Positions 36,328-45,550 of a DNA stretch of 64,000 nucleotides are shown piece after piece (position 1 is the stretch's first letter; every line of letters begins with the position of its first letter). The translations under genes and the position numbers were made by a program. The DNA comes from JBDGYW01 sp964580055 (GTDB lineage: Bacteria > Gemmatimonadota > Gemmatimonadetes > Gemmatimonadales > GWC2-71-9). Below the pieces are notes generated by a model. The model made no database searches. It worked only from the letters and a program-made list of their open reading frames with translations, and had not been told where the DNA came from. The stretch covers positions 1 through 64,000 of the forward strand of contig CAZOJI010000006.1 of assembly GCA_964580055.1 (NCBI GenBank), given 5' to 3'.

Positions 36328-37167
36328 TCAGCTTCCAGTCGCCATCCGAATGGCATTGGCTGTAATGCTCGCCTGGTATTCGACCAACTCCCTGCCGAGC
36401 GCAATTGTGCGCTCGGCGGGAGAGAGGTCAACGCCGTTGATCGAAAACAGCCCCTTTTCGATCCTCTGTTCCATTCGCACGGTGGCAGGGTCCACAACCA
36501 TCATTATCGCCGAGTGGCGTACGTCATCGTGCAGGCCTTCATCCACCTGATGAATGCTGCGCAGCTCCAGCCAACGTTTCCACAGGGGGTTGTCATAGTA
36601 CTCGGGGATATAGTGTATCGAGGTACCGCCGCTCGCCCACTCGACTGACAATTGTTCGGCTACGATCCGCATACCCTCTTGGTTGCCTCCGCTGTCTCCG
36701 ATCAAGATGATATGCGAGAACCCGTGTGTGCGCAGGCTGCGGGCGATGTCTATCAGCAGTGACTGAAACGTCTCATCCGTCACGCTAATGGTTCCCGGGT
36801 AGCGCATGTGCCCGGTAGGCGGATTGAAATCCCCTTCCGGGACAAATGGAACGATAGGTGCCACCAAAGCGTCACCCAGAATTCTGGCAATCCTGTCCGT
36901 GGTCGCTCTGAGAATGTAGTTGTGCTTGCCGAGCGCCAGATAGGGGCCGTTTTGTTCGATTCCACCGGTGGGAATAATGGCGGTAGTCTTACCCTCGCGG
37001 ATGGCGTCGCGGACCTCGAGCCACGTCATCTCTTCCAGGAACACGGTGTCGAGAGCGTCGATGACGCGGGGAGTCTCGTGGTCCGGATCAGTAGCTTGTG
37101 CCGAAACGATCTGTGCTGGCGCGAGGCCAATGGTGAACAAGAGTGCTGCCTTCCTGACCCAATCCAT
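36328..37167 (-). CDS. Secreted creatininase-family protein with altered metal ligands
   Basis: The 279-residue precursor has a signal peptide (hydrophobic AALLFTIGLAPAQIVSAQ). The family block is GGIEQNGPYLALGKHN; the classical motif reads E-Q-H-G-P-H and ends in a T-D pair, so the Glu is kept but a ligand His is Asn and the Asp site reads His-Asn. Later LIGDSGGN replaces the usual G-H-G-G-N, losing another His. Family members are amidohydrolases such as creatininase and MftE. If this one is catalytic, it must use a different metal set or none. GGAGGG precedes ATG 37167. Confidence 0.8.
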   Translation of the reverse strand: MDWVRKAALLFTIGLAPAQIVSAQATDPDHETPRVIDALDTVFLEEMTWLEVRDAIREGKTTAIIPTGGIEQNGPYLALGKHNYILRATTDRIARILGDALVAPIVPFVPEGDFNPPTGHMRYPGTISVTDETFQSLLIDIARSLRTHGFSHIILIGDSGGNQEGMRIVAEQLSVEWASGGTSIHYIPEYYDNPLWKRWLELRSIHQVDEGLHDDVRHSAIMMVVDPATVRMEQRIEKGLFSINGVDLSPAERTIALGRELVEYQASITANAIRMATGS

Positions 37168-37417
37168 GCCGGTCCCTCCAAGGCGGCTGCGGAAACGCAG
37201 ATACTCAGATCAAAGAGAAAGGTGAAGGCTATACGATTCCTTGGCTAGCCCTCGCTGGATGGATCGACATGGCCAATGGTGGCGGGGCGAGAAGCACCGA
37301 AACTCAGGAGCTAGACGATCAATGCGAAACACGCTGTTACAAATAGGTGTGTCATGGCAAATACTGTGCTATGTTACTTACTGAAATCGAAAAGGGACTG
37401 CTGCTACGAGGGTGGCC

Positions 37418-37984
37418 ATGCCACGCAAACGAGAGCCCAAGTCGGCTGCGCGGGCGCGAGGTAGGCTCGAACGCGACAAGGCCGGCAACACATTCATCGA
37501 CTTTCCGTGCAACAGCGGAGAGGCGGGGATTCGCGTGTCTTTTCTGCGCAACTGGTATTCGCCTCCTCACACCGAAACCGGAGAAGTGGACTTCGAGACG
37601 GCCGCTCGGGAACTGGGACGCGAACTGACCGGCGGGACACTCGTGATTCGCAACTTCCTGGACAACGGCGAATTGAGCTATGCCGCTGAAATCCCGGTAG
37701 ATTCCAAGGATGACCTGGAGCGCGTGTTACGCACTATCCGTAAGGTATTCAAGGAAGGACTCCAGCACGACAATGCGATCAGGCAGGCGGCCCTAGAGCA
37801 ATGCAAAGCTAAGGTAGCGTCGAAACAATCAGACATACCGCTTCGCCTGGAACGCCGTAGAGAATCAGAGCGCCGCCGGGGCGACAGAAGAACTCGACGG
37901 AGCTCGAGCCCGAAGTCGATGTGGAGGCCGGACCGCCGTATCCTGGGCGACCGGCGTGTCAGGCAGGAGCGCAGGCTCGCGTAG
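37418..37984 (+). CDS. Protein with Arg-Arg repeat tail, unknown function
   Basis: The 188-residue protein has a folded-looking N-terminal part (about 20-130, mixed alpha/beta with SFLRNWYSPPHTETGEVDF and VLRTIRKVFKEGLQ) followed by a basic tail with repeated Arg-Arg (ERRRESERRRGDRRTRR, PDRRILGDRRVRQERR). The tail is like the body of the protein at 115-495. The N-terminal part is not recognised. ATG 37418 follows GAGGG. It is convergent with the RelA/SpoT-domain gene, with 15 bases between them. Confidence 0.7.
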   Translation: MPRKREPKSAARARGRLERDKAGNTFIDFPCNSGEAGIRVSFLRNWYSPPHTETGEVDFETAARELGRELTGGTLVIRNFLDNGELSYAAEIPVDSKDDLERVLRTIRKVFKEGLQHDNAIRQAALEQCKAKVASKQSDIPLRLERRRESERRRGDRRTRRSSSPKSMWRPDRRILGDRRVRQERRLA

Positions 37985-37999
37985 CAGAAATCTCAATCC

Positions 38000-39091
38000 T
38001 CAAAACTCCTCGATCCGCGAGTCCTGACGTATAGCGTCGGTTGCTCCGAGATAGTCTATTTGGAGCTTGATCCGTCGGATCGCCTCACTATCATTGGAAG
38101 TACCACGCACCGCCGCTATCGTAGCGATTACTTCGAGGTTGCTGGGATCACGGCCCGCAACGGAAACATAAGTGTTTCTAATGATCTGGAGTCGGCTGGG
38201 CGTAGCGAGTTCCAGTAGCTCTCCCACCGTGTCTATGCCACGACTGAATAGTAGCGTGAGGATATTGTTTATGTCACGTTGGTTGCAGTTGAGGCCGACC
38301 TCCGACAGCACTGACGGCAGTATCTCGACATTGAGTTCGTCCGTGGTACTGTACTGTCTATCGTCGTGGAAAGTGTTCAGTTCGTCGTAGAGTAGATTGA
38401 AGTTCTCATCGACGACGCGAAGCAAACCACTCAAAATTCTCAATTGCGCCTTCGCCATTGAGTTTGTCCGTTTCGTGGGCTTGTACCCAAGATGGTGCTC
38501 CAGTGTGCTCCAGAGGTCTTGTGCGGCCGTCCTCACTTGGAGCTCAAACATCGGGCGTTTGTCCTCGGGCACCAGACTCTTCTTCAATCGCACGACGTAG
38601 TGTACGGATCGGTAGCCGCTCTCCTTCTGTTCCTGGTCGAGGTGGTCGAGGCTCAGAATCTTGGCTTCCTGAACACCCATATACGCGACCGGCCTCTCGA
38701 CATCCGAGATCTCAATCATTTCCGAGCCCCGGAGCTCTCGGTCGATCAAGGGCACGTGTCGCAAGAAGTAGACTATCACGCGCAAGCCGATTGTGTCGTA
38801 CATCTGCTCGAAGCTCTCAGGTCTCAAGCCCGCAGGAAACTGTTCCGGCTTGCCGAGAATCTTGTCGACGACCTGCTCGGGACGTTTGATACGCGAGAAC
38901 GCGGCTCGGATGGGAGTTGGCACCGGCACCCCCTTGCCTCTAGCGTATTTCGCCCAATATGTCGGCTCTTGCCAGGTTTCTATCAATTGATTGATGTCCT
39001 CCTGCGTCGGGCGCAACACGTCCTTCACATACTGCTCGTAAGCCGACAAGAACGCTGCAAGTCGTTTTGCGTCGGGTTTGGCCCTAGGCAT
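38000..39091 (-). CDS. RelA/SpoT-domain protein (possible small alarmone synthetase)
   Basis: The 363-residue protein has a central RelA_SpoT nucleotidyltransferase domain (about 65-230) with RIKRPEQVVDKIL, the Asp in YDTIGLRVIVYF, ESGYRSVHYVV and the hallmark ELQVRTAAQDLWSTLEHHLGYK (in parts ELQVRTAAQDLW and EHHLGYK). No HD hydrolase domain, TGS or ACT is seen, so a synthetase-only enzyme is possible. The C-terminal 130 residues (about 235-363) form an unknown all-alpha extension, longer than in RelP/RelQ. The usual K-D-Y-I-x-x-P-K block is not obvious, so activity is uncertain. ATG 39091 follows GAGGTTGG. Confidence 0.82.
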   Translation of the reverse strand: MPRAKPDAKRLAAFLSAYEQYVKDVLRPTQEDINQLIETWQEPTYWAKYARGKGVPVPTPIRAAFSRIKRPEQVVDKILGKPEQFPAGLRPESFEQMYDTIGLRVIVYFLRHVPLIDRELRGSEMIEISDVERPVAYMGVQEAKILSLDHLDQEQKESGYRSVHYVVRLKKSLVPEDKRPMFELQVRTAAQDLWSTLEHHLGYKPTKRTNSMAKAQLRILSGLLRVVDENFNLLYDELNTFHDDRQYSTTDELNVEILPSVLSEVGLNCNQRDINNILTLLFSRGIDTVGELLELATPSRLQIIRNTYVSVAGRDPSNLEVIATIAAVRGTSNDSEAIRRIKLQIDYLGATDAIRQDSRIEEF

Positions 39092-39127
39092 CCGTACACC
39101 AACCTCGAATCTCGGTAGGCACTGTCA

Positions 39128-40900
39128 TCAATACCTCCAACTGACCGTGTCCGCACCGGGCGGCGCAGTGCTGACTATTCGTTCCAGCATCTCTGGGAGG
39201 ACCCGCTGGTAAACCGTCTGTCCGGGATACTCCGGCGTGCCGGTGAAACAGTGCGGCTGACGCTCCCCCCACTCGACGGAACCGTCGTAGTATGGATCGG
39301 TGGTGTTCTCGAGAAACTCCTCCAGCAATCTCGTGGCCTCATCGAGGAAATAGGTGTCCATCGTCCCCATGGTGATGTGGATCTTACCCACGAGCTTGGG
39401 CCCCAGTGTGGCCCAATCCCGCTCCATAATGTGCCGCAAGTCGTAATTCTCGCGCCAGTAATCAACGACCCCCTTGTCGATCTCGCCCGTCCATTTGTCG
39501 TATAGGAGCCGAGGATATCCATCGTCTCCCACTGGCCCGTACACTCCCATGAAGATGTCCATCTGGTCGCCTGACCGTCCTCGAGTGCCCAATACCGCCT
39601 CGAGGTGGCTGGCGTCGAACTGGTTCATATATACTTGGTCGTCCACACCACGCTGCCAAGGACGCACCGGGGTCGTCTTGAACTCACCGTTTGGGAAGAA
39701 GGCGTTGTCGTCCTCGTAGATGTTGACCAGTTGGAAATAACGGAAATCGACTGGGTCCGGACAGAAGGTCCAGGTACCGTTGAACATATCGGGATAAAAC
39801 ACCTGCCAGGCCAGGGATTCCCAACCGCCGGTGGACCCGCCGGCCAACGTCCGGGCCCAAGGCTCTCCGATTCCACGGAATTCGCTTTCCACTCGCGGCA
39901 TCAACTCTCGAGTGAGGGCGTCCCCGTACGGCCCGTTGTTGGCAGAGTTTACCGCATAGGAATCGTCGTAGTACGGCGTCGGATGCTGCATCAGCACTAT
40001 CAGAAACCTGCCCAGGCTCCCGCTCACCCAATCCTGGAAGAAACGGTATCGGCTTTCTGCATATTCCCGTGCTCGACCGGTCAGACCAGGGTCAGGAGGC
40101 GTCTCCTGGAATCCTCCAAACGTTCTTGGGAAATGACCGTGCCAATAGACTGTGGGATAGCGCGCATCCGGGTGTTCCTCAAACCCCTCTGGGAGCACGA
40201 CCACGGCGCCGAGATGCATATCGTGCCCCCACCACTCGCTCACTATATCGCTCCTGAACTTTATGTGCTTGATGTATTTCGTGTCTTCAGGAGGTTCGAT
40301 TGGTGGTATTGTCTGCGTCAAATGGATGCGGATCGGTTCCGCGGAGTTCGCATCCACGCTCACACGCTGCACTTCACTCAACAGGTTTCCAGGAGACCGA
40401 TTCCACTGCTGCCCCTCCCATTGGTCCATGTGGGCCTTGATCGTATGACCGTCGGCGCGGTGGAAGGTGGTGTAGACATTCAGGACTGCCTGTACGTAGT
40501 AATCGCCCGGCGGCAGGTCGGAGGTGCTCTCCAGCGGCCACCCGTGCGTATTCCCGTCAATCACCGCTGCCTGGCCCGGTGCGAGACCTTCAACGTTCAC
40601 CCCGAACAAAGCCGGAGCTTCGGGACTCCGCAGCCGTTGGAACCGGGGCTCGCGCGAGTTGTCATCTGAGACGATGAGTAGCACCCGGCCGTCCACCGCC
40701 TCAGAACGCACACCGGCATCCAAGACCACCTCGAAACGGATTTCGGATTGGACCGAGGATGCCGGCACCCAAGCGGCTGCCGCCGTGACACCTAACAACA
40801 GAACCAAGGCGCAGGCAGCGAGGCCTGCGAGCGGGAGGGGTAAGAGAACCCTGCGGTTCCCGACTGCTTCCACGCGTTTCATGGCTGTCTCCAGTCTCAT
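39128..40900 (-). CDS. Secreted alpha/beta hydrolase (esterase D-like)
   Basis: The 590-residue precursor has an N-terminal signal/anchor (hydrophobic LAACALVLLLGVTAAAAW). An N-terminal beta-domain (about 45-200) with SEIRFEVVLD and YYVQAVLNVYTTF precedes an esterase domain (about 210-580) with the nucleophile elbow GGSTGGWESLAWQ and surrounding AVVVLPEGFEEHPDARYP and YWHGHFP. This resembles the secreted putative esterases of Gemmatimonadota; the substrate is unknown. ATG 40900 and ATG 40882 are both possible starts. Confidence 0.85.
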   Translation of the reverse strand: MRLETAMKRVEAVGNRRVLLPLPLAGLAACALVLLLGVTAAAAWVPASSVQSEIRFEVVLDAGVRSEAVDGRVLLIVSDDNSREPRFQRLRSPEAPALFGVNVEGLAPGQAAVIDGNTHGWPLESTSDLPPGDYYVQAVLNVYTTFHRADGHTIKAHMDQWEGQQWNRSPGNLLSEVQRVSVDANSAEPIRIHLTQTIPPIEPPEDTKYIKHIKFRSDIVSEWWGHDMHLGAVVVLPEGFEEHPDARYPTVYWHGHFPRTFGGFQETPPDPGLTGRAREYAESRYRFFQDWVSGSLGRFLIVLMQHPTPYYDDSYAVNSANNGPYGDALTRELMPRVESEFRGIGEPWARTLAGGSTGGWESLAWQVFYPDMFNGTWTFCPDPVDFRYFQLVNIYEDDNAFFPNGEFKTTPVRPWQRGVDDQVYMNQFDASHLEAVLGTRGRSGDQMDIFMGVYGPVGDDGYPRLLYDKWTGEIDKGVVDYWRENYDLRHIMERDWATLGPKLVGKIHITMGTMDTYFLDEATRLLEEFLENTTDPYYDGSVEWGERQPHCFTGTPEYPGQTVYQRVLPEMLERIVSTAPPGADTVSWRY

Positions 40901-40962
40901 GAGAGTCCGCCCTCAATTGTGCCGAAACACCCGCTCAGGGTCCGTATGAGACGGTGCCTACC

Positions 40963-42024
40963 TCAAGACCTGAGTATCTGGCCGCGATACGGGAACAGAG
41001 CGGGCGTTCCTCCACTGTGCAAGAACACGATGTTATCGCCGTCTTCGAAACAACCCTTGCGCATCAGGTCGAGCATTCCTGCCATGGCCTTGCCCGTGTA
41101 CACCGGATCTAACAGTATGCCCTCTGATTCGGCCAGAAGATGAAGAGCTGCGTCAACCTCATCGTTGTAGATGCCATACCCTTCCTTCAGGTAGTCCTCG
41201 TAAACGATGATGTCTTCGTCTCTTACTTCCATTGAGCTGTCGAGCTGCCTAAAGACGGACCCGGAAATCGAACGAACATACTCCAGCATCTTGTGTGCTG
41301 AAGCATATACTGTTACTCCAATGATACGGGTGGTTGGCGAGAGGAGCCTCGCCCCAACCAGAAGCCCCGCCTGAGTGCTTCCGGATCCGGTGGCAAGCAC
41401 GACAGAATCGATGCGCACTCCATCCGACTCCGCCTGCTCGAGGAGTTCTGCAAACGCATTCACGTAAGCGATTGCACCCCAGGGACGCCCCATCGAGCCT
41501 TCCACCAACGATCCGCCGATGGGCATCAAATAAGGCACTTCGCCTGCTTGCTTCGACTCTTCAACGACCGGTTCCACGTACTGCCGAACGCTCGATAGTT
41601 CCATCATGTTGGTTATGGAGCCTGCGTCCACCATTCGTACTTCGGCCTCGAACAGACGGTCCAGTAAGAGATTGCCGTCGTCATTCACGGGAGAACTCGC
41701 CTTCTTGAACAAGATGAGCTTGGATCTCATGCCTATCCGTGCGGCTGCGGCGGCTACTTGGCGGCACCAGTTCGACTGAACCCCTCCCCAGGTTACCAAA
41801 GTGTCGGCTCCCTGATTCAGAGCGTCAGCAACTATGTAGTCGAGCTTTCGGGCTTTGTTCCCTCCGAACGCGAGCCCCGTCATGTCATCACGCTTCATCA
41901 AGACATCGAAACGCTCGAGTTCTTCTGAGAGATTCTCCAGCTTCTCGAGAGGCGTCGGCAAATGCGACAGCTTTACGCTGTGGAACTTCTTGAGGCGCTC
42001 CACGATTGCGTTTGTGCCTTTCAT
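40963..42024 (-). CDS. D-cysteine desulfhydrase / ACC deaminase-family PLP enzyme
   Basis: The 353-residue protein has the PLP lysine in FGGNKARKLDY (Lys57) and the family context LMKRDDMTGLAFGGNK, VTWGGVQSNWCRQ, IPIGGS-type and GSGSTQAGLLVGA loops. These fold-type II enzymes deaminate D-cysteine to pyruvate, H2S and ammonia or cleave related amino acids. A free Ser/Thr pattern (SNWC) near the active site is typical. ATG 42024 follows AGGA. Likely single gene, in opposite direction to its VOC neighbour. Confidence 0.9.
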   Translation of the reverse strand: MKGTNAIVERLKKFHSVKLSHLPTPLEKLENLSEELERFDVLMKRDDMTGLAFGGNKARKLDYIVADALNQGADTLVTWGGVQSNWCRQVAAAAARIGMRSKLILFKKASSPVNDDGNLLLDRLFEAEVRMVDAGSITNMMELSSVRQYVEPVVEESKQAGEVPYLMPIGGSLVEGSMGRPWGAIAYVNAFAELLEQAESDGVRIDSVVLATGSGSTQAGLLVGARLLSPTTRIIGVTVYASAHKMLEYVRSISGSVFRQLDSSMEVRDEDIIVYEDYLKEGYGIYNDEVDAALHLLAESEGILLDPVYTGKAMAGMLDLMRKGCFEDGDNIVFLHSGGTPALFPYRGQILRS

Positions 42025-42235
42025 GGGATTCCTGTCCGTAAGTTGGAATTCAGAGCTGGAAATCGGCTGAATTCAAAGGTACGGCGTGTTCGGAGAGCCT
42101 GCCAGTGTATTTGAGATAGCGTGCGGATGGATGTATCTTCGCCACCGAGCAGTTCGTGTCAGGGCTTGCGCAACCTGGAACGGAGATGCGGTCGCGCAGG
42201 ATAGGCCCCGAAACCACTAGCGAGAGGATAGCAAA

Positions 42236-43213
42236 GTGAAGCTCAGCTGTTTCAGCAGCAAAGTGATCGCATCATGCGTTCTTGCCACCACCGTTGGCTT
42301 GGGATGTTCTCGAGCAGATGGGAACGGAAAAATGGACCCATACGAGAGTTTCGGAATCACAGCGAACAACGCCTTCTTCTACTACGACGATCTCGAGGCA
42401 GCGACGGATTTCTACACTGTGAAGTTGGGCTTGCGTGTCGCTGCTGACTACGGGTTCGCGAAGATATTGCAGGTTGCACCCACGTCATACTTGACACTGG
42501 TCGATGGCGATCAGGGCATGCACACGCCGGACGAGCCGAAGACAGTCGCGATAGCGTTAATCACGGACCAACTCGATGAGTGGTACGAATATCTCTCGGA
42601 GCAGGGCGTCGAGATGAGACACGAATTCGAACCGGTCGAGGGACGTCCACACGACGGCTTCGTCGCCTACGACCCGGAAGGCTACTATCTGGAATTCGAG
42701 CGTTTCAACCCGCATCCCGAAAACGAGCGTTTCCTGCCACTTCTGGACCGGACCGAGACGCTGTACCCGGATCCAGAACAGGAAACGACGGTTCCTCCGG
42801 GCCTCGGTTTCAAGGCCACGATTCTCTGGATGTACTACCGTGACACCGGCGCTATTCGAGACTTCCTCGAGAACGAGCTAGGTCTGGAACAGGTAGTGGA
42901 CCAGGGGTGGGCTTGGATCTACGGTACATCTCCATCCGGCTACATCGGGCCGGTCGACGAGTCCCGTGGCATGCACTCATATACCGAGCAAAAGGCCGTC
43001 ACTGTCTCCTTCATCACGGACGATTTGGACGGCTGGCACTCGTACGTGAGTGAAACCGGAGCATTCGAGCTGCGTGACACTGAAGTTCACGTCGACAGTG
43101 CCGGCAGGTACCGCGCGTTCGTCGGGTACGACCCTGAGGGCTACTACCTGGAGTTCGACGATTTCCTTCAGCATGAGCTCAATACCAGACTCTTGGAGAG
43201 CCTGGGCAGATAG
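42236..43213 (+). CDS. Two-domain VOC (glyoxalase/dioxygenase-fold) lipoprotein
   Basis: The 325-residue precursor has a lipobox VGLGC (Cys24) and two VOC domains, roughly 40-160 and 195-315. Each has an AFFYYDDLEAATDFY or ILWMYYRDTGAIRDF opening, a middle histidine/acid strand and an ending GFVAYDPEGYYLEFE / AFVGYDPEGYYLEFD, where a late Glu could bind metal. Most VOC proteins are cytoplasmic, so envelope location is unusual. The start is GTG 42236 with GAGAGGA upstream. Confidence 0.87.
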   Translation: MKLSCFSSKVIASCVLATTVGLGCSRADGNGKMDPYESFGITANNAFFYYDDLEAATDFYTVKLGLRVAADYGFAKILQVAPTSYLTLVDGDQGMHTPDEPKTVAIALITDQLDEWYEYLSEQGVEMRHEFEPVEGRPHDGFVAYDPEGYYLEFERFNPHPENERFLPLLDRTETLYPDPEQETTVPPGLGFKATILWMYYRDTGAIRDFLENELGLEQVVDQGWAWIYGTSPSGYIGPVDESRGMHSYTEQKAVTVSFITDDLDGWHSYVSETGAFELRDTEVHVDSAGRYRAFVGYDPEGYYLEFDDFLQHELNTRLLESLGR

Positions 43214-43271
43214 CCGGCCGGTGCGCGCACTAATCCGCTCGCTCCGAGACTAGGAGGACGTCACTCTATCG

Positions 43272-43305
43272 GAGCGCGCCGGGCGAGCCCTCGCGCGGCG
43301 CGCTC
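43272..43305. terminator. Hairpin between convergent genes
   Basis: GAGCGCGCCG (43272-43281) pairs with CGGCGCGCTC (43296-43305) in a 10-bp GC-rich stem between the convergent VOC and HEAT-cyclophilin genes. No T-run follows on either strand. Confidence 0.55.
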
Positions 43306-43331
43306 GAGCACCCCAGCAAACCCCCATGGCA

Positions 43332-45491
43332 TCATCGATTCTCTTGGCTCTCCCAGTCAATCCGCTCGATCACGGTCCCTTCCAGTATCGCGTCGACGAC
43401 GTCCATACCTTCCACTACCTGGCCAATTATCGTGTAGTTGTGATCGAGTCGCGGATTGTCCATGAGATTCACGAAAATCTGACCGTCGCCTGTGTCGCGG
43501 CCGCGCGTGGAGATGCCAACGGTACCCCGCAGATGTGATCTGGTTGTCAGTTCATCACGGGTGAAAGCACCGTCGCCAACATATTCGTTTGCCGCGGGAC
43601 TACCGCCTTGAATCACGAAGTTGCGGGACACGCGATGGAAAGTGAGCCCATCGTAATACCCGTCGCGCGCCAAACGAGAAAAGCGCGCCACGTTGGCAGG
43701 TGCCTCGAACGGGAACAACTTCAACTCGATTCTCGCTCCACCTCGCATCACCAAAACCGCAATTTCATCCGTGAGCCTCGCGAGCTCGCCGAACCCGGGA
43801 AGAGGCAGGCGGCTGAGCCGCCTCGGTGCGATTGAATACGCCCTACCTGTCCAGGCGCGCAAGATACCGGCCACATCCTCTGCAATTACCGGATCGAAGT
43901 CTCTGAGGTACGGAATCAGGGCCACGGCCTGGTTCCGGCCACCCAGAGCGCCTATTCGCCGAATCAAAGCGCGACGCACATCACGCGATGTTTCCCGTCG
44001 CTCAGCCGAGATTCTCTCCAGTGCGTCGAACAAAGCCGGCAGTGCCCGAGCAGGATTAGGAGTGTCCGCCAGAGCCCTGGCCGCGGTCATGACGAGTTGG
44101 TAGTCGCTACGTGAGAGTTGCTCCAGGTAGAACGGGTCGGCGTCGTGCTCCTGAATTGCATACAGCTCCCGAACTGCGGCTTCACGCACGTTGTCGTGCT
44201 CGTCGCGTGCCAGCATCTCGAGGCACTCGACCGAGTCAAGAGCGGCCGCAGCCCGGGCAGCATACATTCGCAGCCACCAGGTTTGGTGCGCCGCAAAACC
44301 GCGGATATGTGGTGCCGCTTGTCCCGGCGCCACTTCCGCCAGTGCCACGATTGCGTGAGCCGGCTGGTGCCAGGAATCGGGGTACATGTGAGAGCCACCA
44401 ACCGGTGCGACTGGATCGAACTCCTCCACCATACTCCTGAGACGGTCGACGGGCGTGAGATCCGTCCCGCATCCGTCACCGAGCAGGTCAATAGCCGTGA
44501 GGGCGACATCCGGATCAGGATCATCGAGTGCGGCAACCAACGCGCCGCACCCGGAGGTGCGTTGCGCATGACGCCCATAGGCCCGAATCGCGGCAAGGCG
44601 AACCTTGCCGTCATCGTCGCTCAATGCACGAGTGATGACGTTCATACGCCCGTCGAGCCCCTCGACAGTTCCTGCCGCCTCGACTGCCAGTCGCCTGACT
44701 TGCACGTCCCTGTCGACTAAAACGGTCATGAGGAATCCGGCATCCATGCGGCCGCTTCCGGCCAACGCCTCCATCGCCAACCTTCGGACTTGCAAAGCGG
44801 TGACGTCGCGCGCTCCATACGGCGACCTGTAACGCGCGAGTTCCCGCAGACGCTCAATAGCACGTTCCGACGGCGGCGAGTCCTCAACCTGCCGCCGCAC
44901 CAATGACGCGAGGCCGCGTGCGGCTCCCACCAATACAGCGGGGGCGGTATCCGCCAAAGCGCCAACCAATGCGGCGTCTACAAGTCGCACATTGGCGCTC
45001 GCTTGGTATGGCAATCGTCCCAGGGTTTGAGCGATCACTCCCCGTACGTAGGCGTCGGGCTCGTCGCCAAGACGGTCGAGCAGCGGCCGCAGAACCAGTT
45101 CGCCGCCGCCCTGACAAACCGCCTGTCCCAGCGCGTTCGCCGCTTCGGCGCGGACCGCCGCAATCGTATCCTGCAGAATGGGAAGGATCTCCGAAACGAG
45201 TGCGGGCCGCTCCAACCTACCGAGCGCACGGACAGCCACGATCCGCAATTCTGCTATCGGCGAGGACAAACCCGCCACGACAGGTGCCAAATCGTCCGGA
45301 TTCACGACTCGTGCGTCTTCCGCTTCGAGTATCTCGGCCCACTGGAGACTGTCGAGGTTCTGCCATTGGAATACCGGTTCGATGACGGGAGCGGGAGCAT
45401 CCTCCGAGGAAGAGCAACTCAACGCCAGAATTGCCAGCGCTGCGGAAAACGCCTTTCCCAGCCTTCCCACATGATAGATCCTAGCAGTCAA
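43332..45491 (-). CDS. HEAT-repeat/cyclophilin fusion lipoprotein
   Basis: The 719-residue precursor has a lipobox LALSC (Cys26), a long array of HEAT-like helical repeats (about 60-545; for example VAGLSSPIAELRIVAVRALGRL and VAVRALGRLERPAL) and a C-terminal cyclophilin domain (about 570-715; IELKLFPFEAPANVARFSRLARDGYYD, GLTFHRVSRNFVIQGG, TGDGQIFVNLMDN). The rod-like solenoid could present a prolyl isomerase to periplasmic or outer-membrane clients. TTG 45491 follows GGAGTGAG; GTG 45470 is an alternative. No counterpart is near, but it lies opposite the VOC lipoprotein. Confidence 0.87.
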   Translation of the reverse strand: MTARIYHVGRLGKAFSAALAILALSCSSSEDAPAPVIEPVFQWQNLDSLQWAEILEAEDARVVNPDDLAPVVAGLSSPIAELRIVAVRALGRLERPALVSEILPILQDTIAAVRAEAANALGQAVCQGGGELVLRPLLDRLGDEPDAYVRGVIAQTLGRLPYQASANVRLVDAALVGALADTAPAVLVGAARGLASLVRRQVEDSPPSERAIERLRELARYRSPYGARDVTALQVRRLAMEALAGSGRMDAGFLMTVLVDRDVQVRRLAVEAAGTVEGLDGRMNVITRALSDDDGKVRLAAIRAYGRHAQRTSGCGALVAALDDPDPDVALTAIDLLGDGCGTDLTPVDRLRSMVEEFDPVAPVGGSHMYPDSWHQPAHAIVALAEVAPGQAAPHIRGFAAHQTWWLRMYAARAAAALDSVECLEMLARDEHDNVREAAVRELYAIQEHDADPFYLEQLSRSDYQLVMTAARALADTPNPARALPALFDALERISAERRETSRDVRRALIRRIGALGGRNQAVALIPYLRDFDPVIAEDVAGILRAWTGRAYSIAPRRLSRLPLPGFGELARLTDEIAVLVMRGGARIELKLFPFEAPANVARFSRLARDGYYDGLTFHRVSRNFVIQGGSPAANEYVGDGAFTRDELTTRSHLRGTVGISTRGRDTGDGQIFVNLMDNPRLDHNYTIIGQVVEGMDVVDAILEGTVIERIDWESQENR

Positions 45492-45550
45492 TTTCTCACT
45501 CCACGAGTTTCAGGGTTGAGGATCGCCGCCGCACCATGCAGCATATCAGC

